Positions 8,987 to 16,378 of a stretch of 42,773 nucleotides of DNA are shown here, piece by piece. Origin of the DNA: Candidatus Bruticola papionis. Its GTDB lineage: Bacteria > Vulcanimicrobiota > Xenobia > Xenobiales > Xenobiaceae. Under the pieces are notes generated by a model that saw only the letters and a program-made list of their open reading frames with translations, had not been told where the DNA came from and did no database searches. How positions within the stretch are numbered: the stretch's first letter is position 1; every line of letters begins with the position of its first letter. The position numbers were made by a program, and so were the translations under genes. The stretch is taken from positions 1 through 42,773 of the forward strand of contig DHKB01000033.1 of NCBI GenBank assembly GCA_002407045.1. The letters run 5' to 3'.

Positions 8987-10621
8987 ATGATTAAAAATAC
9001 ATTTTGTTTTGCTACTCTGGTTGCTACGGCTAGCTTAGGTTTGGGCTTAATGGTTTGTGGTTGCGGCGATAGTGGATCTACTACACCTAACCCTTTGGAA
9101 GGTGACACTTCTGCAAAAGTTGTTTTCAATTACAGCGTTTTGGCTCAGAAGCTAAGCGCCAAAACAGGCATTCCTGCCAATATTGCTAGCGTTAAATATA
9201 GCTTTAAAGGTGTTGACGAAAACCAAAAAGCTTTTACCGATACTAGCGACAAGTATACTTATAAATTTGCTCACAAAGATCAAGCTTACGACCGGAAAGT
9301 AACTATCAAAGATGTAAGTACATACACTACTGAAGTAACTGCCGCCTACTATGATATTAACGACGAACTGGTAGCTGTAGGTGTTGATAAATTAGATTGG
9401 AATAAAACTACCAAAGTAGCCGAGGTTAAAGATCCTACTGTAAAAACTGTCGATGAAAATTCACTTTTGACTTTAACTACCGACAATTTAGTTATTTCCA
9501 AAGACGGTCAAGTAAAGCTTACTTTGGAAGTAATTCCCGCTGAAGGCGATAAAGCTGTCGATATAACCGATTTAGCTACTATTGGCGGTATGGACGAAAA
9601 AGTGTTCGCTCACTCTGAAGGCGATTCCGCTGGCCTTTATACTGGCATTGGCTATGGTAAATCTGGTGTAGTTTCTGCTGCTATCGGCTCTAAAAAAGTT
9701 GAACTCGATAAAGCTATTTATGTAACTGACCAAACTCCCTCTAAAATAGAGATCTCTTTCCTTCCTATTGACGGTAAAGAAGTATCGGTACTCAAATATA
9801 ATGACGATACCAAGGGCGTTTTTATGTTCTATGCTGCCGATCCAGAGCAAGTGTTTGGCTTAAAAATAGCTAGCAACGACGTAGCTTATATAAAAGATCA
9901 AAAATACAACTATGCTATTAACGAATTGCCTTTAGCTATTTTGGCGACTGAATTTACCAATGTCGGCGATAAAGGACCCCAGCCTGATTATCCTGTAGAT
10001 ATTACCGCTAGCGATAAATTGTCTGTAACTACCGAAAATACCTCAGGCGAAGAAAATTATTTAGCCGTTAAGGATCATTTTACTCTCCAAGCTACCGGAG
10101 TCAATTACGACGATGAGAGAAGGCTTTACAATGTAAAAGCCAAGTACGATGATGGTACTTCCCAAGGATTAAGCGATCAAATAGTTGTAAGATTGGAAGA
10201 AGCTCACGGCCGGTTAGCTTTTGTAGAAAAAGAGGCTTGGGGCCGTGCTTTAACTACTGATGACATTTATGCCGGTCATATTTGGGTAAAAGCTGGTCAA
10301 ACATATGAGCATTCTTTGGTACTTAAAGGAGTAGTCTTCCTTTATAATGGCTACACCGTATTAGATATTCCTGAAAGTATGATTCCTGCCGACAAATATC
10401 CCAATTTGAAAGAGCCCATATATTCATCCCCTGAACAAGCTACTAAATCTGTTTATGAAATTGTTACTACTTACGAACACATTGGCTCTGGCAACGACTA
10501 CAAAATAACTACTACAGGTTTGCCTGAAGTACAACTGATAATGGATATTGATCGTCCCGAGGATGCCGCTTATCCCGAGCTCTGGACTCCTAGCCTTCAG
10601 CACTTTGAATGGGATATTTAA
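8987..10621 (+). CDS. Tandem paralogous lipoprotein 2 (GCGDSGSTTPNPL family)
   Basis: A 544-aa lipoprotein with lipobox MVCG-C26 and mature start CGDSGSTTPNPL. A TTG at 8972 in the same frame is rejected because it lies 1 nt after AAAGGA. The ATG at 8987 gives a signal peptide matching the paralogues (MIKNTFCF). The conserved N-terminal domain is present (NIASVKYSFKG, YTYKFAHKDQAYDRKV, EVTAAYYDINDELVAVG), as is YVTDQTPSKIEI in the middle. The C-terminal signatures are LDIPESMIPADKYP and DRPEDAAYPEL. The central third differs strongly from the neighbours, while the ends and spacer motifs are kept. The function is unknown; cell-surface location is inferred from the lipobox. The short gap after the terminator of gene 1 implies its own promoter. 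Confidence 0.85.
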   Translation: MIKNTFCFATLVATASLGLGLMVCGCGDSGSTTPNPLEGDTSAKVVFNYSVLAQKLSAKTGIPANIASVKYSFKGVDENQKAFTDTSDKYTYKFAHKDQAYDRKVTIKDVSTYTTEVTAAYYDINDELVAVGVDKLDWNKTTKVAEVKDPTVKTVDENSLLTLTTDNLVISKDGQVKLTLEVIPAEGDKAVDITDLATIGGMDEKVFAHSEGDSAGLYTGIGYGKSGVVSAAIGSKKVELDKAIYVTDQTPSKIEISFLPIDGKEVSVLKYNDDTKGVFMFYAADPEQVFGLKIASNDVAYIKDQKYNYAINELPLAILATEFTNVGDKGPQPDYPVDITASDKLSVTTENTSGEENYLAVKDHFTLQATGVNYDDERRLYNVKAKYDDGTSQGLSDQIVVRLEEAHGRLAFVEKEAWGRALTTDDIYAGHIWVKAGQTYEHSLVLKGVVFLYNGYTVLDIPESMIPADKYPNLKEPIYSSPEQATKSVYEIVTTYEHIGSGNDYKITTTGLPEVQLIMDIDRPEDAAYPELWTPSLQHFEWDI

Positions 10622-10731
10622 ACTAAATTCTTCGCCTTCCAGAGCCACCGCCTTCGCCTGTTGGCTCAAAAAATGCGCCTTGTGTTGTTTATTATCGCTT
10701 GTGATGAAATAAACGTGCCAAAAGCCAAAGT

Positions 10732-10759
10732 TTGGCGCAGAAATCAAAGCTAGTATAAT
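10732..10759 (+). promoter_or_regulatory. Promoter of lipoprotein 3
   Basis: TTGGCG (10732-10737) and a perfect TATAAT (10754-10759) are 16 bp apart. The predicted transcription start is near 10766, downstream of an in-frame ATG at 10765, so the ATG at 10795 must be the real start. The leader is about 28 nt. Confidence 0.65.
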
Positions 10760-10794
10760 GGTTAATGTTTAAGAAAGGTTATTTATTAAAAAGA

Positions 10795-12381
10795 ATGCGT
10801 AGAAATAATTTTGGCTTTATTGCTTTAGCTGCTGTTGCTAGTTTAGGTCTAAGTTTAGCAATAGCAGGCTGTGGTGACAGCGGATCTACTGCGCCCAATC
10901 CTTTGGATGGCACTTATAGTAAAGTTATTTTCAATTATAGCGTTTTAGCTCAAGAGCTGGGCGCCAAAGCAGAAATTCCCGCCCATATCGCTAGCGTAAA
11001 ATATGCTTTTCGCGGCCAACACGAAGATAAGCAAGCTTTTGTAGAGTGCAGAGAAAATTATACTTACAAATTTACCCATAAAGATGAAGCTTACGATCAA
11101 AAAGTTGTCATTAAAGGCGTAAACTTAAACACTACTGAAGTTACCGCCGCTTACTATGATGAAAATAACGAATTAGTAGCTGTTGGCGTCGATAAGTTAA
11201 GTTGGGACAAAACTACCGAAATTGCCCAGGTAGAGAAACCTACTATAAAAACTGTCGGTGAAAATTCTCCTATTAGCTTTACAGCCAGTGAACATGTTGT
11301 TACTAAAGGTGGACATACCGTTTTAAATTTGACAATTACTCCCAACGAAGAGGGAGCTGAGCCTGTCGATATAACCGCTTTTGCTTCTCTTAGTGGTATA
11401 GACGAAAAGGTATTAGCTCCTGTAGCTGGACTGCCAGGTAGTTATACCGGTGCAGAATATAGCAGCGCCGCTGGTTTACAAATTGCTGCTTCCGTCGGTG
11501 AAAAAATTAAGCTCACTTTAGCTGATCCCATTTACGTTACCGATCAAGTGCCTGCGGCCATAACTATTGTACCTCAACCCATTGAAGGTAAAGAAGTGGC
11601 CGTAGAGGAGGCAACTGCTGAAGATCCGCGCACTTTAGCTATGCTTTATGCCGATGAAAGTAAGTACGTTTCATTTGGCTACAAGGTAATACATTTTCCA
11701 GCCCGTTCCAGTAATGAAACTGATATTGACATAGCTGTCAACGAGCAACCTATTAAAGTATTGGTTACAGCTTACACTGATACAGACGGCAAAGGGCCGC
11801 AGCCTGAAAAAGGTGTAAGCATTTCCGATGGAAGCAAGCTTACTTTTGAAACTAAACATTTAGTTGAAACTCCAGATGAAGGCGATCTCAATAGATTATC
11901 TGTTAAAGATGGTATTTTGTACCTTGATGGTCTCAATAAGAGGAATAATTATTTCCAAGTAGCGGCTAAATTTGATGATGGCAGTGCAGATGGCTTGACT
12001 GATTCTCTGAGAGTTTGGGCTCAGGGAGCCGTTCCTTATACGCAGTTTATGGATACGGAAAGCAATCAACTCTTGTCCGCTTTAAGTTTTGATGATCCTA
12101 AAACATACAATTTGAAAATGGTTGGCGGTATTTTTAATTTTACTCGCGACAGCGTGCCTTTAGATATTCCTGAAGAGATGATTCCTGCCGACCAGTATCC
12201 AGAAGTTGCGCCTCTCCAACCTACTACTGATAAAGCTAAGTGCTACCAAGTTGAAGCCGGTAAAAATGGCTATGTAGTGGAATGGCTTGAGCGTTTGGAA
12301 GCGACAACTGGAGTATCTGTTAAACGCCCAGACGACGCCAAATGGCCGGGCTTTTTACCTCTGTGGTTGATGAGGAATTAA
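10795..12381 (+). CDS. Tandem paralogous lipoprotein 3 (GCGDSGSTAPNPL family)
   Basis: A 528-aa lipoprotein with lipobox AIAG-C26 and mature start CGDSGSTAPNPL. The start at 10795 (MRRNNFGF) is chosen because the promoter TATAAT at 10754-10759 would start transcription after the upstream ATG at 10765, and because it aligns with the paralogues. N-terminal domain motifs are HIASVKYAFRG, YTYKFTHKDEAYDQKV and EVTAAYYDENNELVAVG. A mid-region block, VDITAFASLSGIDEKVLAPVAG, is closest to lipoprotein 4. C-terminal signatures are LDIPEEMIPADQYP and KRPDDAKWP. The function is unknown. There is no T-run terminator after it, only a large palindromic element at 12448-12523. Confidence 0.85.
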   Translation: MRRNNFGFIALAAVASLGLSLAIAGCGDSGSTAPNPLDGTYSKVIFNYSVLAQELGAKAEIPAHIASVKYAFRGQHEDKQAFVECRENYTYKFTHKDEAYDQKVVIKGVNLNTTEVTAAYYDENNELVAVGVDKLSWDKTTEIAQVEKPTIKTVGENSPISFTASEHVVTKGGHTVLNLTITPNEEGAEPVDITAFASLSGIDEKVLAPVAGLPGSYTGAEYSSAAGLQIAASVGEKIKLTLADPIYVTDQVPAAITIVPQPIEGKEVAVEEATAEDPRTLAMLYADESKYVSFGYKVIHFPARSSNETDIDIAVNEQPIKVLVTAYTDTDGKGPQPEKGVSISDGSKLTFETKHLVETPDEGDLNRLSVKDGILYLDGLNKRNNYFQVAAKFDDGSADGLTDSLRVWAQGAVPYTQFMDTESNQLLSALSFDDPKTYNLKMVGGIFNFTRDSVPLDIPEEMIPADQYPEVAPLQPTTDKAKCYQVEAGKNGYVVEWLERLEATTGVSVKRPDDAKWPGFLPLWLMRN

Positions 12382-12447
12382 CCGTATCTTTCTGCTGTGC
12401 CCTCAAATTGTATGTTTGAAGATTATTTTATATAGAGCACAAGCGGA

Positions 12448-12523
12448 AGTTTTGCCATATCGGTAGTGCAGGCCTCTAGCCGCGAAGCGGATAGGCTTTC
12501 GGAGCGTCGATATGGCAAAAACT
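12448..12523. repeat. 76-bp nested palindromic element between lipoproteins 3 and 4
   Basis: The outer arms TTTTGCCATATCG (12450-12462) and CGATATGGCAAAA (12508-12520) are a perfect 13-bp inverted repeat, extended by AGT/ACT with one unpaired base. Inside is a second hairpin (about 12471-12495) with GCCT/AGGC and CCGC-GAA-GCGG. GAAG occurs on both sides of the element. No T-run follows on either strand, so it is not a standard terminator. It could be a REP/MITE-like palindromic unit, a structured RNA or a binding site. No second copy was noticed in the window. Confidence 0.6.
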
Positions 12524-12576
12524 GAAGCTAACACAAATATCATTGACGTTTAGGAAAGGCTTTTTAGATAAAAATA

Positions 12577-14250
12577 ATGCGTAAAAATACTTTTGGCTTT
12601 GCTATTGGCGCTGCAGTAGTTGGTTTAAGCTTGGGCTTAGCCATATATGGCTGCGGCGACAGTGGCTCTACTACACCTAATCCTTTAGGGCCGCAAAGAG
12701 TAAACGGCCAAGTTATTTTTGACTACAATATTTTGAGTGAAAGTTTGGCTAAAACTGATGTTGCAGCCAAAATTGCTACCGTAAAGTATGCTTTTAGCGG
12801 CACCAATGCGGAAAAAGAAGCTTTTACCGATTTAAAAGATACTTATACTTACACTTTCAAACATAAGAGCGAAGCTTATGAGCAGCAAGTGCCTATCGAC
12901 GAAGTAAATACAAGCGCTGACAAAGTTACCGCTGCTTATTATGATAGTGACAATAATTTAATCGCTATCGGCATAAACGATCTGGAATGGAATCAAGAGA
13001 GCAAAACAGCTCACGTAAGCCAACCGCGAATAGATAGCGTTGACGAAAATTCTACCCTTACTTTAACAGCCGATCCTTATATCGTGCCTAAAGGTGAGCA
13101 AACCGCTCTTACTTTTACTATTACTCCCAGTGTAGAAGGCGCTGACGCTGTCGATATGACCGCTTTTGTTTCTTTTAGCAATATCGACGAAAAAGTGTTG
13201 GCTCCAGTAGCTGGACAGTCTGGCCTTTATACTGGCGTAGAATATAGCACTGACGCCGGTTTACAGCCTGCAGCTACCATTGGCAAAAATATTAAAGCTA
13301 CTATCGATCAGCCTATTTATGTAACTGACCAAAAACTTGCTACTTTGGAAATAATGCCTGCCGACGTAGATGGGGTCAAAATTACTGTTTTAGATAAGCA
13401 AGAATTTTACGAGCCTATTGAAGGTGGCCGCTATTTCCATATGCTTTATACTGATGAAGTCTTAAAAGATAATGGCTACATGCTCGGCACTGTAGGTAAA
13501 AAAGTTATAACCTTCCACCCCAAAAACGAATACTCGAGTGCTACTCTGGGAGCTAGAGATATAACTGCAGCAGCTAACGATCAGCCTATGCAAGTTCTGG
13601 CTTCTTATAGCAATATTACAGGCCAAGGCCCCGTTCCGCCTACTATGGATGTAACTAACGACGCCAATACTACTATTGAATCTAAGCGCGAAGTTCGCAC
13701 CTGGGCTACTCCCAGTGCTGCCGATGTTGACTATATGAGCGTAAATGGCAATGTACTCCATGTTGACGGAGTCAATACCAGCGACAACTTCTATTCCGTT
13801 TCCGCTAAATATAAAGATATAAATAGCGAATCACTTACTGTAGCCGTCAGCAGCGCTTCAGCTTATTTGGCTTTTGTCAATAAAGACACTGGTGAATGGA
13901 TGCCTAATCAAATTAAGTACGTAAATGGTGGAGTAAATGACTACAATATGTCTTTAGCGGCTATTGTGCGCACTAATAGCATCTGGAAATATGGCGAAAA
14001 ATGTGACTACTATCTTAGCGAAGTTATCGATATTCCTACAAATTGGATTGCCGAAGGTCAATATCCAAATGTTCAGCCCGTTGAGATTGAGCCTAATAGA
14101 ATTGCTGAGTATAAACAAACTGCTACTGGAGCTAATAGTTACAGCTTGAAGTTGGGCGGATACCCCAAAGCTGATACCTATTTAAAAATAGATCGCCCCA
14201 CTGGTGCTACCTATCCTGTATTGTATAATACTAAGATAGTCAGATGGTAA
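12577..14250 (+). CDS. Tandem paralogous lipoprotein 4 (GCGDSGSTTPNPL family)
   Basis: A 557-aa lipoprotein, the longest of the four, with lipobox AIYG-C26 and mature start CGDSGSTTPNPL. An in-frame stop lies just upstream, so the ATG at 12577 is firm; AAAGG is 17 nt before it. The N-terminal domain has KIATVKYAFSG, YTYTFKHKSEAYEQQV and KVTAAYYDSDNNLIAIG. A block VDMTAFVSFSNIDEKVLAPVAG is shared with lipoprotein 3, and YVTDQKLATLEI with all members. The C-terminal signatures IDIPTNWIAEGQYP and DRPTGATYP are the most diverged of the set. The function is unknown; it is probably an envelope-anchored beta-rich protein. The transcript ends at the bidirectional terminator 14268-14307. Confidence 0.85.
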   Translation: MRKNTFGFAIGAAVVGLSLGLAIYGCGDSGSTTPNPLGPQRVNGQVIFDYNILSESLAKTDVAAKIATVKYAFSGTNAEKEAFTDLKDTYTYTFKHKSEAYEQQVPIDEVNTSADKVTAAYYDSDNNLIAIGINDLEWNQESKTAHVSQPRIDSVDENSTLTLTADPYIVPKGEQTALTFTITPSVEGADAVDMTAFVSFSNIDEKVLAPVAGQSGLYTGVEYSTDAGLQPAATIGKNIKATIDQPIYVTDQKLATLEIMPADVDGVKITVLDKQEFYEPIEGGRYFHMLYTDEVLKDNGYMLGTVGKKVITFHPKNEYSSATLGARDITAAANDQPMQVLASYSNITGQGPVPPTMDVTNDANTTIESKREVRTWATPSAADVDYMSVNGNVLHVDGVNTSDNFYSVSAKYKDINSESLTVAVSSASAYLAFVNKDTGEWMPNQIKYVNGGVNDYNMSLAAIVRTNSIWKYGEKCDYYLSEVIDIPTNWIAEGQYPNVQPVEIEPNRIAEYKQTATGANSYSLKLGGYPKADTYLKIDRPTGATYPVLYNTKIVRW

Positions 14251-14267
14251 TTGGTCAGCACTAGTGC

Positions 14268-14307
14268 AAAAAAAAGAGGCAGCCCACCAATGGTGAGCTG
14301 CCTTTTT
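14268..14307. terminator. Bidirectional terminator between lipoprotein 4 and cupin genes
   Basis: AGGCAG/CTGCCT and CACC/GGTG stems (14277-14303) around an AAT loop are flanked by an A-run on the left and TTTTT on the right. It can therefore terminate both convergent genes. Confidence 0.8.
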
Positions 14308-14317
14308 AATTATAAAA

Positions 14318-14701
14318 TTACAGCCAGCTGGGTTTAGCCATATCTTCGGACATTACACCATCAGTCATAGTGAAATGCTCTAAACTACCAGCTTTAGTCT
14401 GAATGCAAAGATATTGCAAAGCCGAATCGGCAGCCGCCTTTAAGCAACGCTGACCTTTAGGATCGATGCGGAAACAGTCGCCTTTTTTAATTTCAGTTTC
14501 GTTTCCGTCAACGAAGAGGAGGCCTTTACCATCCAAAACGATGTAAATTTCCTCATTCTCTTTATGAGCGTGGACAAAAGGTACGCTAGCGCCAGCGGGC
14601 AGAGAATTGTAAGAAATTTCGGCGCCGGTTAAGTTGAGCATGTTGTGCAACTCAACGCGGTTTTCCTCAAAATTGATATGTCCCAATTGATAATTAGCCA
14701 T
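14318..14701 (-). CDS. Small cupin-domain protein under MarR control
   Basis: A 127-aa single-domain cupin. Motif 1 reads VHAHKENEEIYIVLDGKG, giving metal ligands H44, H46 and E50/E51. Motif 2 is IDPKGQRC, where the usual histidine is Cys86, so metal binding may be altered. Small cupins of this type are often sensors or dioxygenase/isomerase-like enzymes of unknown substrate. The SD AAGGAG is about 8 nt before the ATG. It lies 88 bp downstream of marR on the same strand, and that gap contains a copy of the operator seen in the marR promoter. Expression should therefore follow MarR derepression, and this is probably the main target of the regulator. The substrate is not predictable. Confidence 0.85.
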   Translation of the reverse strand: MANYQLGHINFEENRVELHNMLNLTGAEISYNSLPAGASVPFVHAHKENEEIYIVLDGKGLLFVDGNETEIKKGDCFRIDPKGQRCLKAAADSALQYLCIQTKAGSLEHFTMTDGVMSEDMAKPSWL

Positions 14702-14728
14702 GGTTTTTACTCCTTAGTATAAGTTTTT

Positions 14729-14744
14729 AATTCGATATCGAACT
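14729..14744 (-). promoter_or_regulatory. MarR operator copy upstream of the cupin gene
   Basis: The perfect 12-bp palindrome TTCGATATCGAA (14731-14742) matches the core of the marR promoter operator at 15217-15234. It lies 30 bp before the cupin start codon. A TATACT nearby (14716-14721) is too close to the SD to be the -10, so the exact cupin promoter is not decided. Confidence 0.75.
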
Positions 14745-14789
14745 AAAAGGCTATAAAAAAATCGCCTAACCAGCAAGTAAAGAAAACTG

Positions 14790-15206
14790 CTACTCAATAC
14801 ATTTGCCTAAAAGCTTTTCCAAAGCGTCGGCTTCAGCAGCATTGAGCTTTTCTGCCAGCAAATTGGTTAGGCCTTGAGAAATACTTTCGAATACTGGTTG
14901 CAAAGCCAAGCCATTTTCAGTTAAGCCCACCAAGGTGCTGCGCGAATCTTCAGGATTGGGCCAGCGCTTGATATAACCGCTTTTTTCTAGTTTGTCGGCT
15001 AGAACTGTCAAAGTAGACTTGCTGCGCCGTACAAACTTGGCCAAATCGCTCATTGTGCAGACTTTGTGTGTGAACAAGTAGGCCAGCATATCTCCGTGGC
15101 TAGGCGACAAACTTTGCAAACCGGCTTTTTTTAGCTCGGTCAGCAAGTAGGCATTGCCCTTTTCTCTTAAACGAGAAGCGTAACGGAAAATGTACTGATA
15201 CTTCAT
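14790..15206 (-). CDS. MarR-family transcriptional regulator
   Basis: A 138-aa winged-helix regulator. The recognition helix region is TMSDLAKFVRRSKSTLTVLADKLEKSGYI, followed by the family wing NPEDSRSTLVGLTENG with the typical D-x-R. MarR proteins bind palindromes as dimers and release DNA on ligand binding or oxidation. An in-frame extension reaches 15308, but it would cross the promoter and operator. The ATG at 15206 is therefore preferred and gives normal family length. It has no SD, and the predicted transcription start coincides with the A of this ATG, so the mRNA is probably leaderless. The operator within its own promoter predicts autorepression; a second copy controls the downstream cupin. 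The inducer is unknown. Confidence 0.9.
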   Translation of the reverse strand: MKYQYIFRYASRLREKGNAYLLTELKKAGLQSLSPSHGDMLAYLFTHKVCTMSDLAKFVRRSKSTLTVLADKLEKSGYIKRWPNPEDSRSTLVGLTENGLALQPVFESISQGLTNLLAEKLNAAEADALEKLLGKCIE

Positions 15207-15212
15207 GGCTGC

Positions 15213-15241
15213 AATATAGTTCGATATCGAACTAATGTCAA
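15213..15241 (-). promoter_or_regulatory. marR promoter with operator filling the spacer
   Basis: On the minus strand, a perfect TTGACA (complement of 15236-15241) and TATATT (complement of 15213-15218) are exactly 17 bp apart. The 18-bp perfect palindrome TAGTTCGATATCGAACTA (15217-15234) almost fills the spacer, so bound repressor would exclude RNA polymerase. The last -10 base is 7 nt from the A of the marR ATG. Confidence 0.85.
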
Positions 15242-15322
15242 GAGGCATAACACTTTTTGTGGTAAAATTTTGCAATGTATTGAAGTTACCATTGATATAC
15301 CAAGCCAAGGAGGAGGCGAGTT

Positions 15323-15790
15323 ATGATTCTGTATCATGGCAGCAAAGAAATTGTAGAATCACCGGAAATTCGCATTCAAAGATATAATAAAGATTTTTAT
15401 TTTGGATTTTATTGCACGCTAATACCGGAACGAGCTATTCGCTGGGCTATCCGTTTTAATGGTGTCGGTTACTTAAATGAATACGAGTATACTCCGAATG
15501 ATAGCCTGAGAATTAAACACTTCGATGAAATGACTGAAGAATGGCTTGATTTTATCGTAGCTTGTCGTCTAGGAAAAGCTCATGATTATGATATTGTAGA
15601 AGGGCCTATGGCTAATGATACAATTTTTAATTATGTGCAAAATTTTGCCGATGGACGGATCAGTCGTGAAGCTTTCTGGGCTTTGGCTAAATTTAATAGA
15701 CCAACACATCAAATTAGCTTCCATACTGCGCGAGCCTTAGCTACTTTGTCTTTTATTAAATACAGTGAGGTCGGTAATGAAAAACAATAA
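15323..15790 (+). CDS. DUF3990-family protein (ADP-ribosyltransferase-like)
   Basis: A 155-aa protein beginning MILYHGSKEIVESP, followed by DFYFGFYCTLIPERAIRWA. This is the characteristic DUF3990 signature. LYHGS and the FGFY...T block match the H-Y part of the H-Y-[E/D/Q] core of ADP-ribosyltransferase folds; assignment to that superfamily is from family knowledge. A strong SD (GGAGGAGG) precedes the ATG. The stop codon overlaps the next gene by 14 bp, so the two are translationally coupled. In gut bacteria, DUF3990 and DUF3791 genes commonly occur side by side in small cassettes. A toxin-antitoxin or phage-defence role is plausible but not shown by the sequence. Confidence 0.8.
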   Translation: MILYHGSKEIVESPEIRIQRYNKDFYFGFYCTLIPERAIRWAIRFNGVGYLNEYEYTPNDSLRIKHFDEMTEEWLDFIVACRLGKAHDYDIVEGPMANDTIFNYVQNFADGRISREAFWALAKFNRPTHQISFHTARALATLSFIKYSEVGNEKQ

Positions 15791-16220
15791 CGATTTATTT
15801 TACACTTGCAGCTTGTTGGAATTTATCGCTCGCGAGCGCAAGCTTAAGCGTTCAGATTTGGTTAAATTTTTGGGGGAAAAGACTATAGCTAGAATATACA
15901 ATTATGCCGACGTTTTTCATTGCGAACCTATTGCCAAAACTGCCGACGATTTCATAACCAATTATTCTATTCCCGAAGGTACTTTCGATAATGTGGCCGC
16001 TTGCCGCTATCTTGTGCCGGATTATTGGACGATAGGGGAAGTATACGAGCGCTTAATTGAAGATGTGTGCGGTGATGACGAAAAACAAGTTATTCCTAAT
16101 TTAATGGCTGTATATACATCTTGGATCGATGCAGCTATCTCTAATTATAATACCGATTTTTACTATCAATCGCGGCAATATATCTACGTTTGCTATCAAA
16201 CGGGTGAAGTTTGCGAATAG
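15777..16220 (+). CDS. DUF3791-like protein with an extra C-terminal domain, partner of DUF3990
   Basis: A 147-aa protein. Residues 1-65 (LLEFIARERKLKRSDLVKFLG through ADDFITNYSI) resemble the small DUF3791 domain that usually accompanies DUF3990. The remainder (YLVPDYWTIGEVYERLIEDV to SNYNTDFYYQSRQYIYVCYQTGEV) is a second conserved-looking domain I cannot name. The ATG at 15777 is chosen over a GTG at 15765 because GAGG lies 6-7 nt before it. The gene overlaps the DUF3990 gene by 14 bp. If the pair is toxin-antitoxin-like, this would be the antitoxin or accessory partner; that assignment is inference. Confidence 0.7.
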   Translation: MKNNNDLFYTCSLLEFIARERKLKRSDLVKFLGEKTIARIYNYADVFHCEPIAKTADDFITNYSIPEGTFDNVAACRYLVPDYWTIGEVYERLIEDVCGDDEKQVIPNLMAVYTSWIDAAISNYNTDFYYQSRQYIYVCYQTGEVCE

Positions 16221-16378
16221 AAAATAATCTGCGCATACTAAAAGTATATATATGCATATATAGCACAGATGGCAGCTATAGCGCTTAAAAAGTTCGTGGC
16301 AAATCAAAAAATTTAGCAGGTAATAACCATTTTAAGCGAAGTGAAAAGCCGATTTTTAGAAAGGAATATCTTGTTTTC

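Noticed and set aside
10646..10671. GAGCCA/TGGCTC hairpin after lipoprotein 2 as terminator
   Set aside because: Only 6 bp and followed by an A-run rather than a T-run on the coding strand.
14716..14721. TATACT as the cupin -10
   Set aside because: It abuts the AAGGAG SD, so transcription would start within or after the SD.
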